From NCBI GenBank assembly GCA_003999685.1, contig CP021227.1, positions 186,001 through 250,000 of the forward strand: a stretch of DNA of 64,000 bases, in the 5' to 3' direction. The notes beneath the pieces were generated by a model. That model was not told the origin of the DNA. It did not search any database and worked only from the letters and a program-made list of their open reading frames with translations. The stretch's first letter is position 1. Each line of letters starts with the position of its first letter. Source of the stretch: Taiwanofungus camphoratus (lineage: Eukaryota; Basidiomycota; Agaricomycetes; Polyporales; Taiwanofungaceae). The position numbers and the translations under genes are program-made. This document shows, piece after piece, positions 46,296 through 57,583 of this stretch.

Positions 46296-48060
46296 TGATA
46301 CGACCTAGGGGACCCTGGTACCTAGGGAGTGCTCCGCAACGTGGCTGGGGGTAGTGTGATAACTGTGAGGGTGTGAGGGTAGGAGCTACAACCTGTATGA
46401 TACTGGGAAACCTGTATGTCTTGTTTTTGTAAGTAGGGGAGTAAGGGGTCAAGGGTCCTGCACAACAGGATCTTGTTCCTAAGTGTTATACTATCCCTAA
46501 GGCCTTGCGAGGCCCTCCGAAGTACGCGAAGTCCTTCGAGATTCTGCGAAGTCCTTCGAAGTTTTAGCTAAATCGCGCGAGCTGACTTCGTGGGCTGTAT
46601 AGAGTTAGGGAGCAATAAGCCAATGGACTATAATTTCTACTAAGCGGCAGAGGGTACGAGACTGCTGCGAAGTCCTTTTAGCTAGAGTTAGCTAAAGGGT
46701 GTAAGGCTTAGAGGTTTGTTAGAGCGAGGTGGGCGAGGTTTGGCTGGCGTAGGAGACTTGTAGGAGAGGTCGGATGGTTCGGAGAGCTAATACTTGGAAT
46801 AGGAATGAGGGAACGAGGTTGCTGGAAGCTCTGAAGTGTCTGATGACGTCGAGGTGTGGGTCGGAGAGTTCGAGGGCGTAGAGAGATGTACTATAGCCTG
46901 TAATGAAGGCTATGGGGGAGTCGTAGGGTTATTCGTAGGACGTAGGGATGACGCAACGTGAGCCTAAGGGTATAACTAAGGCGGAGGCCCACCGGATAGG
47001 TGCTATAAGAGGTGCTGAAGGGCACGAAGTCACGGTGACTTCGTAGATCGTAGTGCGTAGTTCGGGAAGCGTAGACGTAGTTCGTAGATATATCGCGAGC
47101 GTAGACGTAGTTCAAAGGTACTGAAACGGAGCTGGGGTGGAGACTTAGGGACCTTAGGACCGTTCCTAAGGTTGTACTCGCAGCGCTTTCCTGAGATCGG
47201 AGCTACAGGGGAACTGGTATTCCAAAGAGAGAAGCGTACACTGAGGGGTCTCTCTCGTACATAGTAAACTACCTCTGACTAAATAGGGGAGCGTGAGGTG
47301 AACTAATCTTGCGCGAAGTGATCCTTACAAGTCCGAAATGTGTACTAAAACGCATGGACTCCGAAGTGAACACGAGGGGGATAGGAACTAATTAGGAACT
47401 GAAACAGGGGAACTACGAACGGTAGAAAGGTGACCAACTTCATTCACGAGGGCGGGATGACTATCCGAGAGCAGCCATGCGCCGTGATCACCTATCTCAG
47501 CGGGCTAAGAGCGCACGAAGTTCTTAGCAGCGGGACTTGGCCTAATCAGGGCAGGAGGTGTCCTAACTGGGTGGAGGGTCATGTGGGTACACCCTAGGAT
47601 GACCTTATGGCATAGGATCGAGACCCATGGGGGTGCACAAGGCTTCCTAAGTCCAGCTTCCGGAACTTCGGACCGTTTCGGAGCCTATCGGAGGTAACTG
47701 CAATCACAAGAGCTAGGAGAGACTTAGCTAAGACTTCTTAGCTAAGCCCGGGATGAGTGACGTAGTAGATAGGACCTAGATCCAATGGAACAGTATGGGA
47801 GGGCCGGCAGTGTCCGATAGTGGACTTAGCAGGAGTTAGGGACTTCGCGTCTAGCATTCGAAATCTCGTAGCACCTCATGTGACTTTGCAAGACTTCGTA
47901 GGGTGTTAGGAGGGTTTAGGAAAGAGAGGGGGCGTTAGGAATATTATTGGAACCTATCCCTCCTGTCGTAGGATGTAGGAGAGTCTTAGAGTGGTCGGTT
48001 GGGGGATCAGAAAGCTCCTAAAATCGCGATTCGGGGCCCAGGAGACTACGGGACTCATCA
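46296..48060 (-). repeat. 5' LTR of the A element
   Basis: 1765 bp and nearly identical to 30457-32221. The predicted primer-binding site is to its left (about 46275-46291) on the minus strand. To its right the chromovirus LTR resumes. Confidence 0.92.
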
Positions 48061-48064
48061 ATGG

Positions 48065-48344
48065 ACCATGGCACGTGGTCTAAGAATCAGCATGAGTAAG
48101 CGTAAGTAAGGCGATATGAGTCATCGGGCCGTATTAGCAATCCGTAAGTGTAAGGTGGAATGTGTAAGCGGGGCCCGATATGAGTCAGAGTCCATGAGTA
48201 ACCGAGGCCCGTACCATAAGCAGCGATGAGTCAAGACGCTGCACGAAGAAGCTGGGCCTACCCGAGGCCCGTCCTAGAAGCAAAAGGTCACGGGACCGAT
48301 CCGAGGTCCAATCGATAAGATATGCGATAAAAGAAATTGTATCA
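48065..48344 (-). repeat. 5' LTR of the chromovirus, second piece
   Basis: Matches positions 264-543 of the LTR at 21864-22406. Followed by the GGGAC duplication and then by the second half of the B1 LTR. Confidence 0.9.
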
Positions 48345-49379
48345 GGGACTGGTTACTCAGACCAAAGTTACTTCAACTTCAGGAACGTAGGACGTAGGCA
48401 ACATAGAACTGCTGTGATATACAATATAATAGGACTGCTGGCTGGCAATAGGCGTAGATATGATGTAGAGAAACCTTGTCAGACTGTAGAGAAGCCTTAG
48501 AGCAGGAAAAACCCAAATCTGAACTCTGGGGGACAAGTCTGTAGATTCTGCGAGACAAGATGGGAGCGCATATCTTCCCTGTCATCTGGTAGGTACAGGA
48601 GACTACATAAGAGGACCGTGGTGTCAAAGTATCTTACGCAAAATAAAACTGAAGAAACCGAAAACAAACCAAAAATTGTAAAATCTAGGATCTGATCCAC
48701 GTACCATATGGGGAACTAAACTGAAGTAGGACATGAAACAGGGACACTGAATGCGGTAGAAAGGTTACGGGGGAATGGCACAAGGTGAGGGATGCTTATC
48801 TAGAGATCATCATATGGAAGGTGGGCTATCTTACCAGGCCTTGGGGGGGAACAGGGATCTAAGAGTGTTGAACCGTCAAGCTGATACGTAGGTGGTCTAG
48901 GCCATACCAAGGGATCATATGGATGTCATGAACAAGAGGCCGGGATTCTGGATCGAGGGACCGAGGACCAGAACCGAGGACCGAAGACCGAAAACCGAAG
49001 TGGCTTTTCTCAGTTGATCTCAACCAAAGGCCCAGAGTTGTCAGAGGTCAGGAGGATGCTAAATGAGGCAGCAGGCATGCATTCTAGAGCGTGAGGGACT
49101 ACTTCTCTTCAATAGGGCTTTCAGAGTGTCAGGCAGACCTTTTATCATCGGAAATCTCATTGTTTTTCCCGGATAGGAAGGCTGGATTGCCAAAGTGTGA
49201 GTAGACACATACAGTGCAACTGCCTGCCGAGTTAGGGCACTCCCTAGTGATTGAATAGAGCTCTCTGTCCTTGTTACGACATTCGGACTTCCAAAACTCG
49301 GCAATACATTCCGAGAAAGGGGCGAGAGACCGAAAATACGCGAATTCAGGGCATGAAGTCGTACTGGACCTATCACCGC

Positions 49380-50124
49380 GTCTAGAATGCGTGTTCCGCA
49401 GGCAGCAAGTACACCAAATAGAAGCATGACTTCAGGGAAGCATTGCCTATGAACGTGAGTGTACTTGACACAGCCCTCAATTTCCATCCAGCTGACCCTA
49501 TCTAAGCACATTCCAGTCATCGCACGAAGGGTTGACCTCGCGCAACCTCTGCCAGTGGGCTGTACCCAGGTGTGCGTCCCATGCTTTCACATGCCTCATG
49601 GTCTCCCATCCGTCCCTTGTTCTGTGAACCTTGTTTAGCTGAGGTTCTGCACCGCCTGAGTAGCGCACTCATGTATCCGGATTCAAGGTGCTGAAGGCTC
49701 TCATGAACTGGACCCTCTGCAGTTCTAATATTGATGATTCCCTTCTACCAGTGCTGATGTCCTTTGTCTGTAAGGCTGGGGCACCTGCCCGATCTGGTAG
49801 CGACCCTTGAGTGCACAGGCATCCTTGTCTTTGGCTGGCTCGTTCTCAAGGGCGATTTATCAAGCAGAATATGCAGCCACACAAATGTTTGATTGGTATA
49901 TCGCTATTGGTGTGGCAATGTATGTTTGCCGTGATGGTCTGTCAGGTGTTTCCTGTACTTTGACCTTGTTCCTTCTGAGCATCTGCAGACGCTCTTTGCA
50001 GAAGTGTCTCCCTGCTATTGCAGTGCAGCAGGGAGTGGTGATAAGGACTTATTAATGCTTTGATGACAAGCTATTGTTGGTGGATGCCTGTCACCGCTTT
50101 CATTGAGCTGTTTGGTGAAAGTCG
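49380..50124. other. old sequence right of B1, no recognisable gene
   Basis: Once continuous with the DNA left of 21316. A plus-strand frame at 49807-50055 has no domain I recognise. It may be the upstream part of the LINE remnant that follows. Confidence 0.35.
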
Positions 50125-50540
50125 ATGTTGGGTGGTTGGAACTTTAATGTCCTGAACATGTACAATGATAGCACCACAACTATGTATTTGAAAACACGGG
50201 TTCATGTGCTTTCCCCCATTGCATGCATGTATGGAAACTTCAATCTCCACCACCACTTGTGGGATGCATGTGCTGTGGATTCTCGGATGTGGTCTCCACA
50301 CTATGCTGACTCCAACTGCCTCATTGAGCTCACTCAGACCAAGCTCAACCTGGTTTTGTTGAACACCCAGGATGGCACTGTCACCTGGCACTGTCACAAT
50401 GTTGCTCTCACACCAGGTGTTATTGACCTAGTGTGGATTGACCTTGCATGCTATGAGGGTCAAGATCTTCATGTGCTCATGTCATATTGCCACAACAGCA
50501 ATCACATGATCCTGTGATGGGAGATGGCTGGTTGATGTGG
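50105..50540 (+). mobile_element. LINE remnant: endonuclease domain fragment
   Basis: Plus-strand frame with NMYNDSTTTMYL, YGNFNLHHHLWD, SNCLIELTQTKLNLVLLN and TPGVIDLVWIDL, in the order of an apurinic-like endonuclease (EEP) domain of a non-LTR retrotransposon (GDFN, HHPLWD and SVIDLV positions). The usual GDFN Asp reads GN here and the catalytic SDH near the end reads SNH, so the copy is inactive. No reverse transcriptase follows before the next repeat. Confidence 0.6.
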
Positions 50541-50554
50541 AGCTAGAAGCAGTG

Positions 50555-50781
50555 TGATACAATTTCTTTCCTCTCGTATCTTATCAGTCAGACCTCGAAT
50601 CGGTCCTGTGACCTCTTGCTTCTAGGACGGGCCTCGGGTAGGCCCAACCCCTTCGCACAGTACATGTACTCATGACTGCTTACGGTACAGGCCCCAGATG
50701 GGCCCTGGTTACTCATGGACACTGACTCATATCGGGCCCCACTTACACATTCCATCTTATGCTTACTGATTGCTAATATGG
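50555..50781 (+). repeat. partial LTR of family C, opposite orientation
   Basis: Begins TGATACAATTTC and follows the reverse complement of the chromovirus LTR for about 225 bp (shared CTTCTAGGACGGGCCTCGGG, GACTCATATCGGGCCCC). It is more diverged than the LTRs at 21864 and 48344, so it is an older copy. It stops at ATATGG, where the B-family compound begins. Confidence 0.8.
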
Positions 50782-52310
50782 TGATATGACCTAGAGAGTC
50801 CTGGACTGTGGGGATGAACCTAGAGAGTAGGTCCAACGTGTTGATAGGTCTGATATACCTCTGCACCCCGAAAGCACCCATTTTCGGTTTTCTATGTGCC
50901 TCTAGACTACTCTTCAGATCATCAGGACAAAGACCCACTGTCCATGCATTATAACGCCACCCGAGAATCCCAGTCAACACATCAAAACATCATTATTCAG
51001 ACTTCAGATATTGGAAGTTCTACAGCGCACCCCTATCCCACAGAGCAGTCCCTCATACTCTGTAATGCACTCTTTCAGCTCATCCTAGCATCCCTTTTAC
51101 ATCCCCAAGTCCCTCTTGTTGGCCAAGAGAAACCAAGCAAAAGTCCTTCGGTCTTTGGTTTTCGGCCCTCGATCCTTGATCCTTCAGTTTTTGATCTTTG
51201 GTCCTCGGTTCTGGTTCTCGGTCTCTCAGTCCAGAGTCCCGGCCTCTTGTTCATGATGGCCATATGATCCCTTGGTATTGCCTAGACTCCCTACGCATCG
51301 GCTTGACGGTTCAGCACTCTTAGGTCCCTGTTCCCCCCAAGACCTGGTTAGATAGCCCATCTTCCATATGATGATCTCTAGATAAGCATCCCTCACCTTG
51401 TGCCATTCTCCCGTAACCTTTCTACCACATTCAGTGTCCCTGTTTCATGTCCTACTTCAGTTTAGTTCCTCATATGGTGCGCTGATCAGATCCTAGATTT
51501 TACAATTTTTGGTTTGTTTTTGGTTTCTTCAGTTTTATTTTGCGTAAGATACTTTGACACCACGGTCCCCTTATGTAGTCTCCTGTACCTACCAGACAGC
51601 AGAGAGAAGATACGTGCTCCCATCTTGTCTCACAGAATCTACAGACTTGTCCCCCAGAGTTCAGATTTGGGTTTCCTCTGCTTTAAGGCTTCCCTACAGT
51701 CTGACAAGGTTCCTCTCCATCGTATCTACGTCTATCGTCAGCCAGCAGTCCTATTATATTGTATATCACAGCAGTTCTACGTCCTCTATGTCCTACATTC
51801 CTGAAGTTGGAGTAACTTCGGTCTGAGTAACCAGTCCCCCTCCTCCTCATCTGGTGTGCCTCTGCCATTGTTATACCCATAGGCATGTGTTGCGCACAGT
51901 CCAGTCTATCAGTCATTGCCTACACCAGCCCTACGTCCCATTCCTACGCCATCAGCCCTCAGCAGTATCCCCTATCCTGATTACATTGGTTTTCGGTTTA
52001 TCTTTTGGTTCTCGGTTTACCATCAGTGTGCCCTCAGTTCCTTCGACTCCTTTGCACCTGGCCAGCATTCGACCAGCCTGCTGCCATCGGATTAGAAGAC
52101 CACGCTCCTACCTTCCTGGGACTGTCCACACCTCGACATAAGATCCTGTCGTGCAGGATTCATTGGCCCCTTACTCCTCTGCACACACTAGACTTTTAGA
52201 CCCCTGACAGTGGTCTAGGTAGTTTCTCTGTTGTGTTCCCTCACTTACCTTTTTCTCTGGTATCCTTCTCAGGTACCACACCGCTTTAGCTCTCCCTACT
52301 CATTGAGACG
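50782..52310. repeat. LTR of family B, flipped in place beyond its first 60 bp (copy B2)
   Basis: 50782-50841 is the first 60 bp of a B LTR in plus reading (TGATATGACCTAGAGAGTCC). From 50842 (TGATAGGTC, the inverted B end) to 52310 the sequence is the reverse complement of B from its end back to about position 58. Together they make about one B length (1529 bp). Confidence 0.7.
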
Positions 52311-52311
52311 C

Positions 52312-55300
52312 TGATACAACCTAGGGAGTCCTGAACTGTGGGGATAAACCTAGGGAGTAGGTCTGATGCGTCCCAATAAGTAGGGAGAGCTAAAGCGGTG
52401 TGGTACCTGAGAAGGATACCAGAGAAAAAGGTAAGTGAGGGAACACAACAGAGAAACTACCTAGACCACTGTCAGGGGTCTAAAAGTCTAGTGTGTGCAG
52501 AGGAGTAAGGGGCCAATGAATCCTGCACGACAGGATCTTATGTCGAGGTGTGGACAGTCCCAGGAAGGTAGGAGCGTGGTCTTCTAATCCGATGGCAGCA
52601 GGCTGGTCGAATGCTGGCCAGGTGCAAAGGAGTCGAAGGAACTGAGGGCACACTGATGGTAAACCGAGAACCAAAAGATAAACCGAAAACCAATGTAATC
52701 AGGATAGGGGATACTGCTGAGGGCTGATGGCGTAGGAATGGGACGTAGGGCTGGTGTAGGCAATGACTGATAGACTGGACTGTGCGCAACACATGCCTAT
52801 GGGTATAACAATGGCAGAGGCACACCAGATGAGGAGGAGGGGGACTGGTTACTCAGACTGAAGTTACTCCAACTTCAGGAATGTAGGACATAGAGGACGT
52901 AGGACTGCTGTGATATACAATATAATAGGACTGCTGGCTGACGATAGGTGTAGATACAATGAAGGGGAACCTTGTCAGACTCTGGGGAAGCCTTAAAGCA
53001 GGGGAAGCCCAAATCTGAACTCTGGGGGACAAGTCTGTAGATTCTGTGAGACAAGATGGGAGCACGTATCTTCTCTCCCGTCTGATAGGTACAGGAGACT
53101 ACATAAGGGGTCCATGGTGTCAAAGTATCTTACGCAAAATAAAACTGAAGAAACTGAAAACAAACTGATGATGAGTCCTGTAGCCTCCTGCGCCCTGAAT
53201 TGCAATTTCAGGAGCTTTCTAATCCCCTAACAGACCATCCTATGACTCTTCTACAGCCTACGACAGGTGGGATAGGTTCCTATAATATTCCTAACACCTC
53301 CTTTTCTTCCTAAACCCTTCTAATACCCTACGAAGTCCTGTGAAGTCACACGAGATGCTACAAGGTTTCAAACGCTAGCCACAAAGTCCCTAACTCCTGC
53401 TAAGTCCACTATCAGACACTGTCGGCCCTCCCATACTGTTTTATTGGATCTAGGTCCCAGCTACTACATCACTCATCATGGGTTTAGCTAAGAGGTCTTA
53501 GCTAAGTCTCTCCTAGCTCTTGTGATTGCAGCCACCTCCGATAGGCTCCGAAACGGTCCGAAGTTCCGAAGGCTGGACTTAGGAAGCCTTGCACACCCCA
53601 TGGGTCTCGATTCTATACCATAAGGTCCTCCTATGGCACATCCATATGATCCTCCACCCATTTAGGACACCTCCTATCCCAATTAGGCCAAGTCTCACTG
53701 CTAGAAACTTCGTACGCTCTTAGCCCACTAAGATAGTCAATCACGGCACATGGCTGCTCTTGGATAGTCATCCCACCCTCATGGATGGACTTGGTCACCT
53801 TTCTACTGTACGTAGTTCCCCTGTTTCAGTTCCTATTTAGTTCTTATCCTCCTCGTGTCCACTTCGGAGTCCATGCGCTTTAGTACACATTTTGGACTCG
53901 TAAGGATCACTTTGCGCAAGAATAGTTCACCTCATGCTCCCCTATTTAGTCAGAGGTAGTTTACTATGTACGACAGAGACCCCTCAGTGCACGCTTCTCT
54001 CTTTGGAATACAAGTTCCCCTGTAGCTCCGATCTCAGAAAAGTGCCATGAGTACAACCTTAGGAACAGTCCTAAGCCCCTAAGTCTCCACCCCAGCTTCG
54101 TTTCAGCATTTTTGAACTAGGTCTACGCTCGCGATATATCTACGAACCATGTTTACACTCTTCAAACTATGCACTACAAACCACGAAGTCGCCGTGACTT
54201 CACACCCTTCAGCACCTCTTATAGCACCTATCTGGTGGGCCTCTGCCTTAGTTATACCCTTAGGCTCACGTTGTGTCATCCCTACGTCCTACAAATAGCC
54301 CTACGACTCTCCTATAGCCTTCATTTCAGGTCATAGTACATCCTCCTACGCCCTCGAACTCTCCGACCTATGCCTCGAAGTCAACAGACACCTCGGAACT
54401 TCCAGCAACCTCATTTCCCCATCCCTATTCCAAGTGTTAACTCCCCGAACCATCTGACCTCTTCTACAGGTCTCTTACGCTAGCCAGCTCTCACACACCT
54501 TGCGCTAACAAGCTTTGAAACACTACACCCCTTAGCTAACTCTAGTTAAAGATTTTGCAGCAGTCTTGTACCATTTGCTGACTAGTTGAAGCTATAGCCT
54601 ATTGGTTTATTGCTCCCTAACTCCATACAGCCCACGAAGTCAGTGCGTGCGCTTTAGCTAAAACTTCGAAGGACTTCACACACTTCAGAGGGCCTCACAA
54701 GGCCTTAGGGATTGTCTAGCACTTAGGAACAAGATCCTGTCGCGCAGGACCCTTGACCCCTTACTCCCTTGCTTATATAAAACAAGACATACAGGTTTTC
54801 CAGTATCATACAGGTTGTAGCTCCTCCCCTCACATCCTCACAGTACACACACTACCTCTTAGCCACGTTTCGGAGCACTCCCTAGATACCAGGGTCCTCT
54901 AGGTCGTATCACTGAAAATCGTAAAATCTAGGATCCAATCAGCGTACCATATGAGAAACTAAACTGAAGTAGGACATAAAACAGGGACACTGAATGCGGT
55001 AGAAAGATTACGGGAGAATGACACAAGATGAGGGATGCCTATCTAGAGATCATCATATGGAAGATGGGCTATCTGACCAGGCCTTGAGGGGAACAGGGAC
55101 CTAAGAGTGCTGAACCGTCAAGCTGATGCATAGAGAGTCTAGGCAATACCAAGGGATCATATAGACGTCATGAACAAGAGGCCAGGACTCTGGACTGAGG
55201 GACCAAGAACCAGAACCGAGGACTGAAGACCGAAAACTGAAGTGGCTTTTCTCGGTTGATCTCAACCAAAGGCCCAGAGTCGTCAGAGGTCAGGAGGAGG

Positions 55301-55617
55301 CTAGAGAAGGTGGCAGGCGTGCATTCTAGAGTGTAAGGGACCACTTCTCTTCAACAGGACTTCTGGAGTGTCAGACAAACCTTCTATCATCGGAAATCCC
55401 ATTGTTCTTCTCAGATAGAAAGGCCGGATTGTCAAGGCGTGAGTAGACACATGCAGCGCACCTGCCTGCTGAGTTAGGGCACTCCCTAGTGATTGAATAG
55501 AGCTCTCTGTCCTTGTTACAACATTCGGACTTCCAAAACTCGGCAGTACATTCTGAGAAAGGGGCAGGAGACTGAAAATACGCAAATTTGGGGCATGGAG
55601 TTGTACCAGACCTATCA
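52312..55617. repeat. LTR of family B (copy B3), interrupted by an A solo LTR
   Basis: Pieces 52312-53168 and 54916-55617, about 1560 bp, from TGATACAACC to GACCTATCA. It runs head-to-head with B2. The inner arms (about 51850-52310 and 52369-52830) are almost identical, and the centre is a 58-bp loop. The right flank ATGG (55618-55621) equals the left flank of B2 (50778-50781). Confidence 0.8.
53169..54911 (+). repeat. solo LTR of family A (copy 5), inserted in B3
   Basis: 1743 bp, opposite orientation to the other A copies (TGATGAGTCC to GGTCGTATCA). It has the 4-bp duplication CTGA at 53165-53168 and 54912-54915. It is clearly more diverged than copies 2, 3 and 4, so it is an older insertion. 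Confidence 0.92.
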
Positions 55618-55621
55618 ATGG

Positions 55622-56395
55622 CTGTGGTGAAAAAGAAACAACCACTACTATCAAAGTGTCACCAGAAGGAGAGGTTGAACTTTACTGTGAGTTATCAGCA
55701 CTGGACTGTAGATGATTGAAAGAAGGTTATATGATCTGATGAGATCAAAATCAATCATCTAGGGTCAGATAGAAGGAATTGGGCATGAAAAAAGCCAGAA
55801 GAGGATCTTAGTGACAGGCTGATGAAGAGAACAGTCAAATCTGATGGAGGAAGTGTCATGATATAAGGCTGTATGACTTGAGAAGGAGTTGAATTGTCAT
55901 GCAAGATTGATGAATGGATGGATGCAGACCTTTATATCAGCATTTTGAAGGATGAACTTCAAGGATCACTTGATTACTATAATCTATCCTCTCAAAATGT
56001 CATCTAGTAAGATAATAATCCTAAGCACACTAGCAAGAAGGCTAAAAGATGGTTTCAGGACCATGACTTTAAATTCATGGTATGGTATGGCCAGCTCAGT
56101 CTCCTGACCTCAATTCTATTGAGCACATTTGGCAACACTTGAAAACAAGGCTTGCAAGGTATGAAAAGCCTTCAAGTGAAATTTTGAAGCTTTAGAAGTG
56201 TGTGAAAAAGGAATAAGATGCAATTGATACTTCTGTGTGTCAAAACTTGATAAAAAGTATGTCTAGAAGGATAGAGGCTGTGATAAAGGCAAAAGGAGAA
56301 AATACTAAGTACTAAGAATTTGTATTTTCTATCTCATAGATCACCTCTGATGGAAGGTAGGGGACCATGTTCATATTGCTGGCCAAAAGATTAAG
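55622..56395 (+). mobile_element. decayed Tc1-like DNA transposon
   Basis: Plus-strand reading gives KKKQPLLSKCHQKERLNF, then SDE-KINHLGSDRRNWA, DEWMDADLYISILKDELQGS, DNNPKHTSKKAKRWFQ and IEHIWQH-type sequence, which is the C-terminal two thirds of a Tc1 transposase with its DDE-type core. The N-terminal DNA-binding part is absent, cut off where the B-family compound ends. Several codons that are Trp in relatives read TGA, TAG or TAA, so G-to-A changes dominate. The likely right terminal repeat is near 56365-56395 (CATATTGCTGGCCAAAAG). Confidence 0.7.
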
Positions 56396-57583
56396 TCAAA
56401 GAGCATAGAAGATGATGAGATGATATTAATATCATCAGAAAAAGTGCTGATCACCTGACAGTCTGAAGCAGTGTTGTGCCAGTACTTGACTAGTTGATAG
56501 AATCTACAGTAAACTTTGTCAACTAAATGATCAAGAAAAGAATTGCAGTCCAACTGTGAATCTTAAAGCCCAATGTATACCTGCTGCAGCAAAACTGTGT
56601 GTGAGCTGGGGTGTTGAGTAAAATGAAGGCCTTTGTCTATGACTCCACATATATACTAACACTCACCTTTATCAATCACTTACTATTGTGAGCTATGGTC
56701 TATGGTGCTAGTCAGAGGTCATCTGACCTGATGTTCGAGCTCAACTTCAACTTTGAATGAACTTGCTTGTCAAGAGGTTGTCTGAAAACTGTAAACCCTA
56801 AAGGGCTGAGTCAGTGGAGCAAATGCAGTAGAAACATCAAGAAAACTGAAAATCCACTGACAGGCTGATGTCAGTGATTTCAGAGGCCTCAGAAGCCTTC
56901 AGTAGCCATCAGAAGTGATCAGTTGGTCAGCTGTCAGAACCTGAAAATTTTGGAGATTTCCAGTGCTCAGATTTCTCAGAGCCTGAACTTTCAATCTCAC
57001 ATTGCACAACTTCCTGGGCACATATCATAGTAGAACTGGTGCCAAATGTTTCAATAGTATATTAAATATATTTTTACAGAAGCACTAAGAAAAATATTGA
57101 GATGTGCTCATGTGGGAGCCAAAAGAGTATATTTTGGTCAGAGCTTCAGACGGTCAGCAATTTCCACTTTTCCTGATGAAACACAGAAAATCGCACTATT
57201 CATGGGCCTGAGTCCTGACAACAGTAAGGAAATGCCGCGATATGAACTATCACGGCCATCTCCGGACGCGGAGTCTCAAGGATCTTGTTTCTTTATTACT
57301 CTGCGTGTTCCTCCAAGTGAGTGTAAACCCGTAGAAATTCAAACAACATATGGAAAGCTTCTGTAACCCTAACCCAACTCGGCCGATACAGTATATATCC
57401 TTGATATTTCCCCATTTTTTTTCCACTGAGCGAAACCCAAGTTCCTCTGTTTTAAGTGGAGAAGGCTGGTACAACCGATTTCACCTTGGTCGTACAGTTG
57501 AGTGACCCCGCTGACTACATGATTTTTTTTTCCATTAGCATATTGAAGCCTTGACTGTGAACGCTCTGTGAACGCTGTAGTAC
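56396..57583. other. AT-rich spacer with no recognisable gene
   Basis: Old, AT-rich sequence with many TCAG/CTGA words, possibly further decayed repeat. A plus-strand frame at 57097-57366 shows no domain. The last 200 bases should include the promoter and 5' UTR of the CUE-domain gene; a T-rich run lies near 57523. Confidence 0.4.

Larger units (their letters stand above)
30457..48060 (-). mobile_element. full-length Ty3/gypsy retrotransposon with 1.77-kb LTRs (family A), holding a DIRS element
   Basis: LTRs are 30457-32221 (3' LTR) and 46296-48060 (5' LTR), 1765 bp each and differing at only a handful of sites by eye, so the insertion is young. It sits inside the 5' LTR of the chromovirus with a 4-bp duplication (ACGG/ATGG). 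On the sense strand the 5' LTR is followed after four bases by TGGAGCCCACCGCGAGG, a plausible primer-binding site starting TGG. A polypurine tract (TAGGGAGGAGG) abuts the 3' LTR. Parts: gag-protease (45980-43320), RT-RNase H (43365 to about 41230), DIRS insertion, integrase (about 36028-34299), and an antisense accessory gene (32389-33766). Apart from the DIRS insertion it looks whole. Confidence 0.9.
21864..48344 (-). mobile_element. Ty3/gypsy chromodomain retrotransposon (chromovirus, family C), with nested insertions; broken
   Basis: Flanked by the 5-bp duplication GGGAC (21859-21863 and 48345-48349). The 3' LTR is 21864-22406. The 5' LTR is 30194-30456 plus 48065-48344, split by the A element; both LTRs total 543 bp. 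A pyrimidine run at 22407-22420 (polypurine on the sense strand) touches the 3' LTR. Parts in sense order: gag with a CCHC knuckle (about 30131-28700), protease (about 28650), RT and RNase H (about 27500-26200), integrase (about 26100-25359), solo LTR A (copy 2), chromodomain end of pol (23562-23038) and a small zinc-knuckle ORF (23041-22742). The coding region has roughly three or four breaks besides the insertions. The LTRs differ by about 1% by eye, so it is older than the A element inside it. Confidence 0.88.
21320..49375. mobile_element. solo LTR of family B (copy B1) carrying the whole nested block
   Basis: The two halves are 21320-21863 and 48350-49375, together about 1570 bp. It starts TGATACGACC, ends GACCTATCA, and has the 4-bp duplication CCGC on both sides (21316-21319 and 49376-49379). 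The halves fit the uninterrupted order seen in copy B3 (52312-55617) and are separated by the C element with its own 5-bp duplication. No internal coding region of family B is present in the window, so its parent element is unknown. Its end sequence and 4-bp duplication resemble family A. Confidence 0.85.

Noticed and set aside
48353-48700. Apparent host coding frames right of the nested block
   Set aside because: The sequence is the second half of the B1 LTR, shared with B2 and B3.
49059-49520. 153-codon minus-strand frame, with a relative at 55301-55654
   Set aside because: It falls mostly inside B LTRs; similarity follows from the repeat, and no domain is visible.
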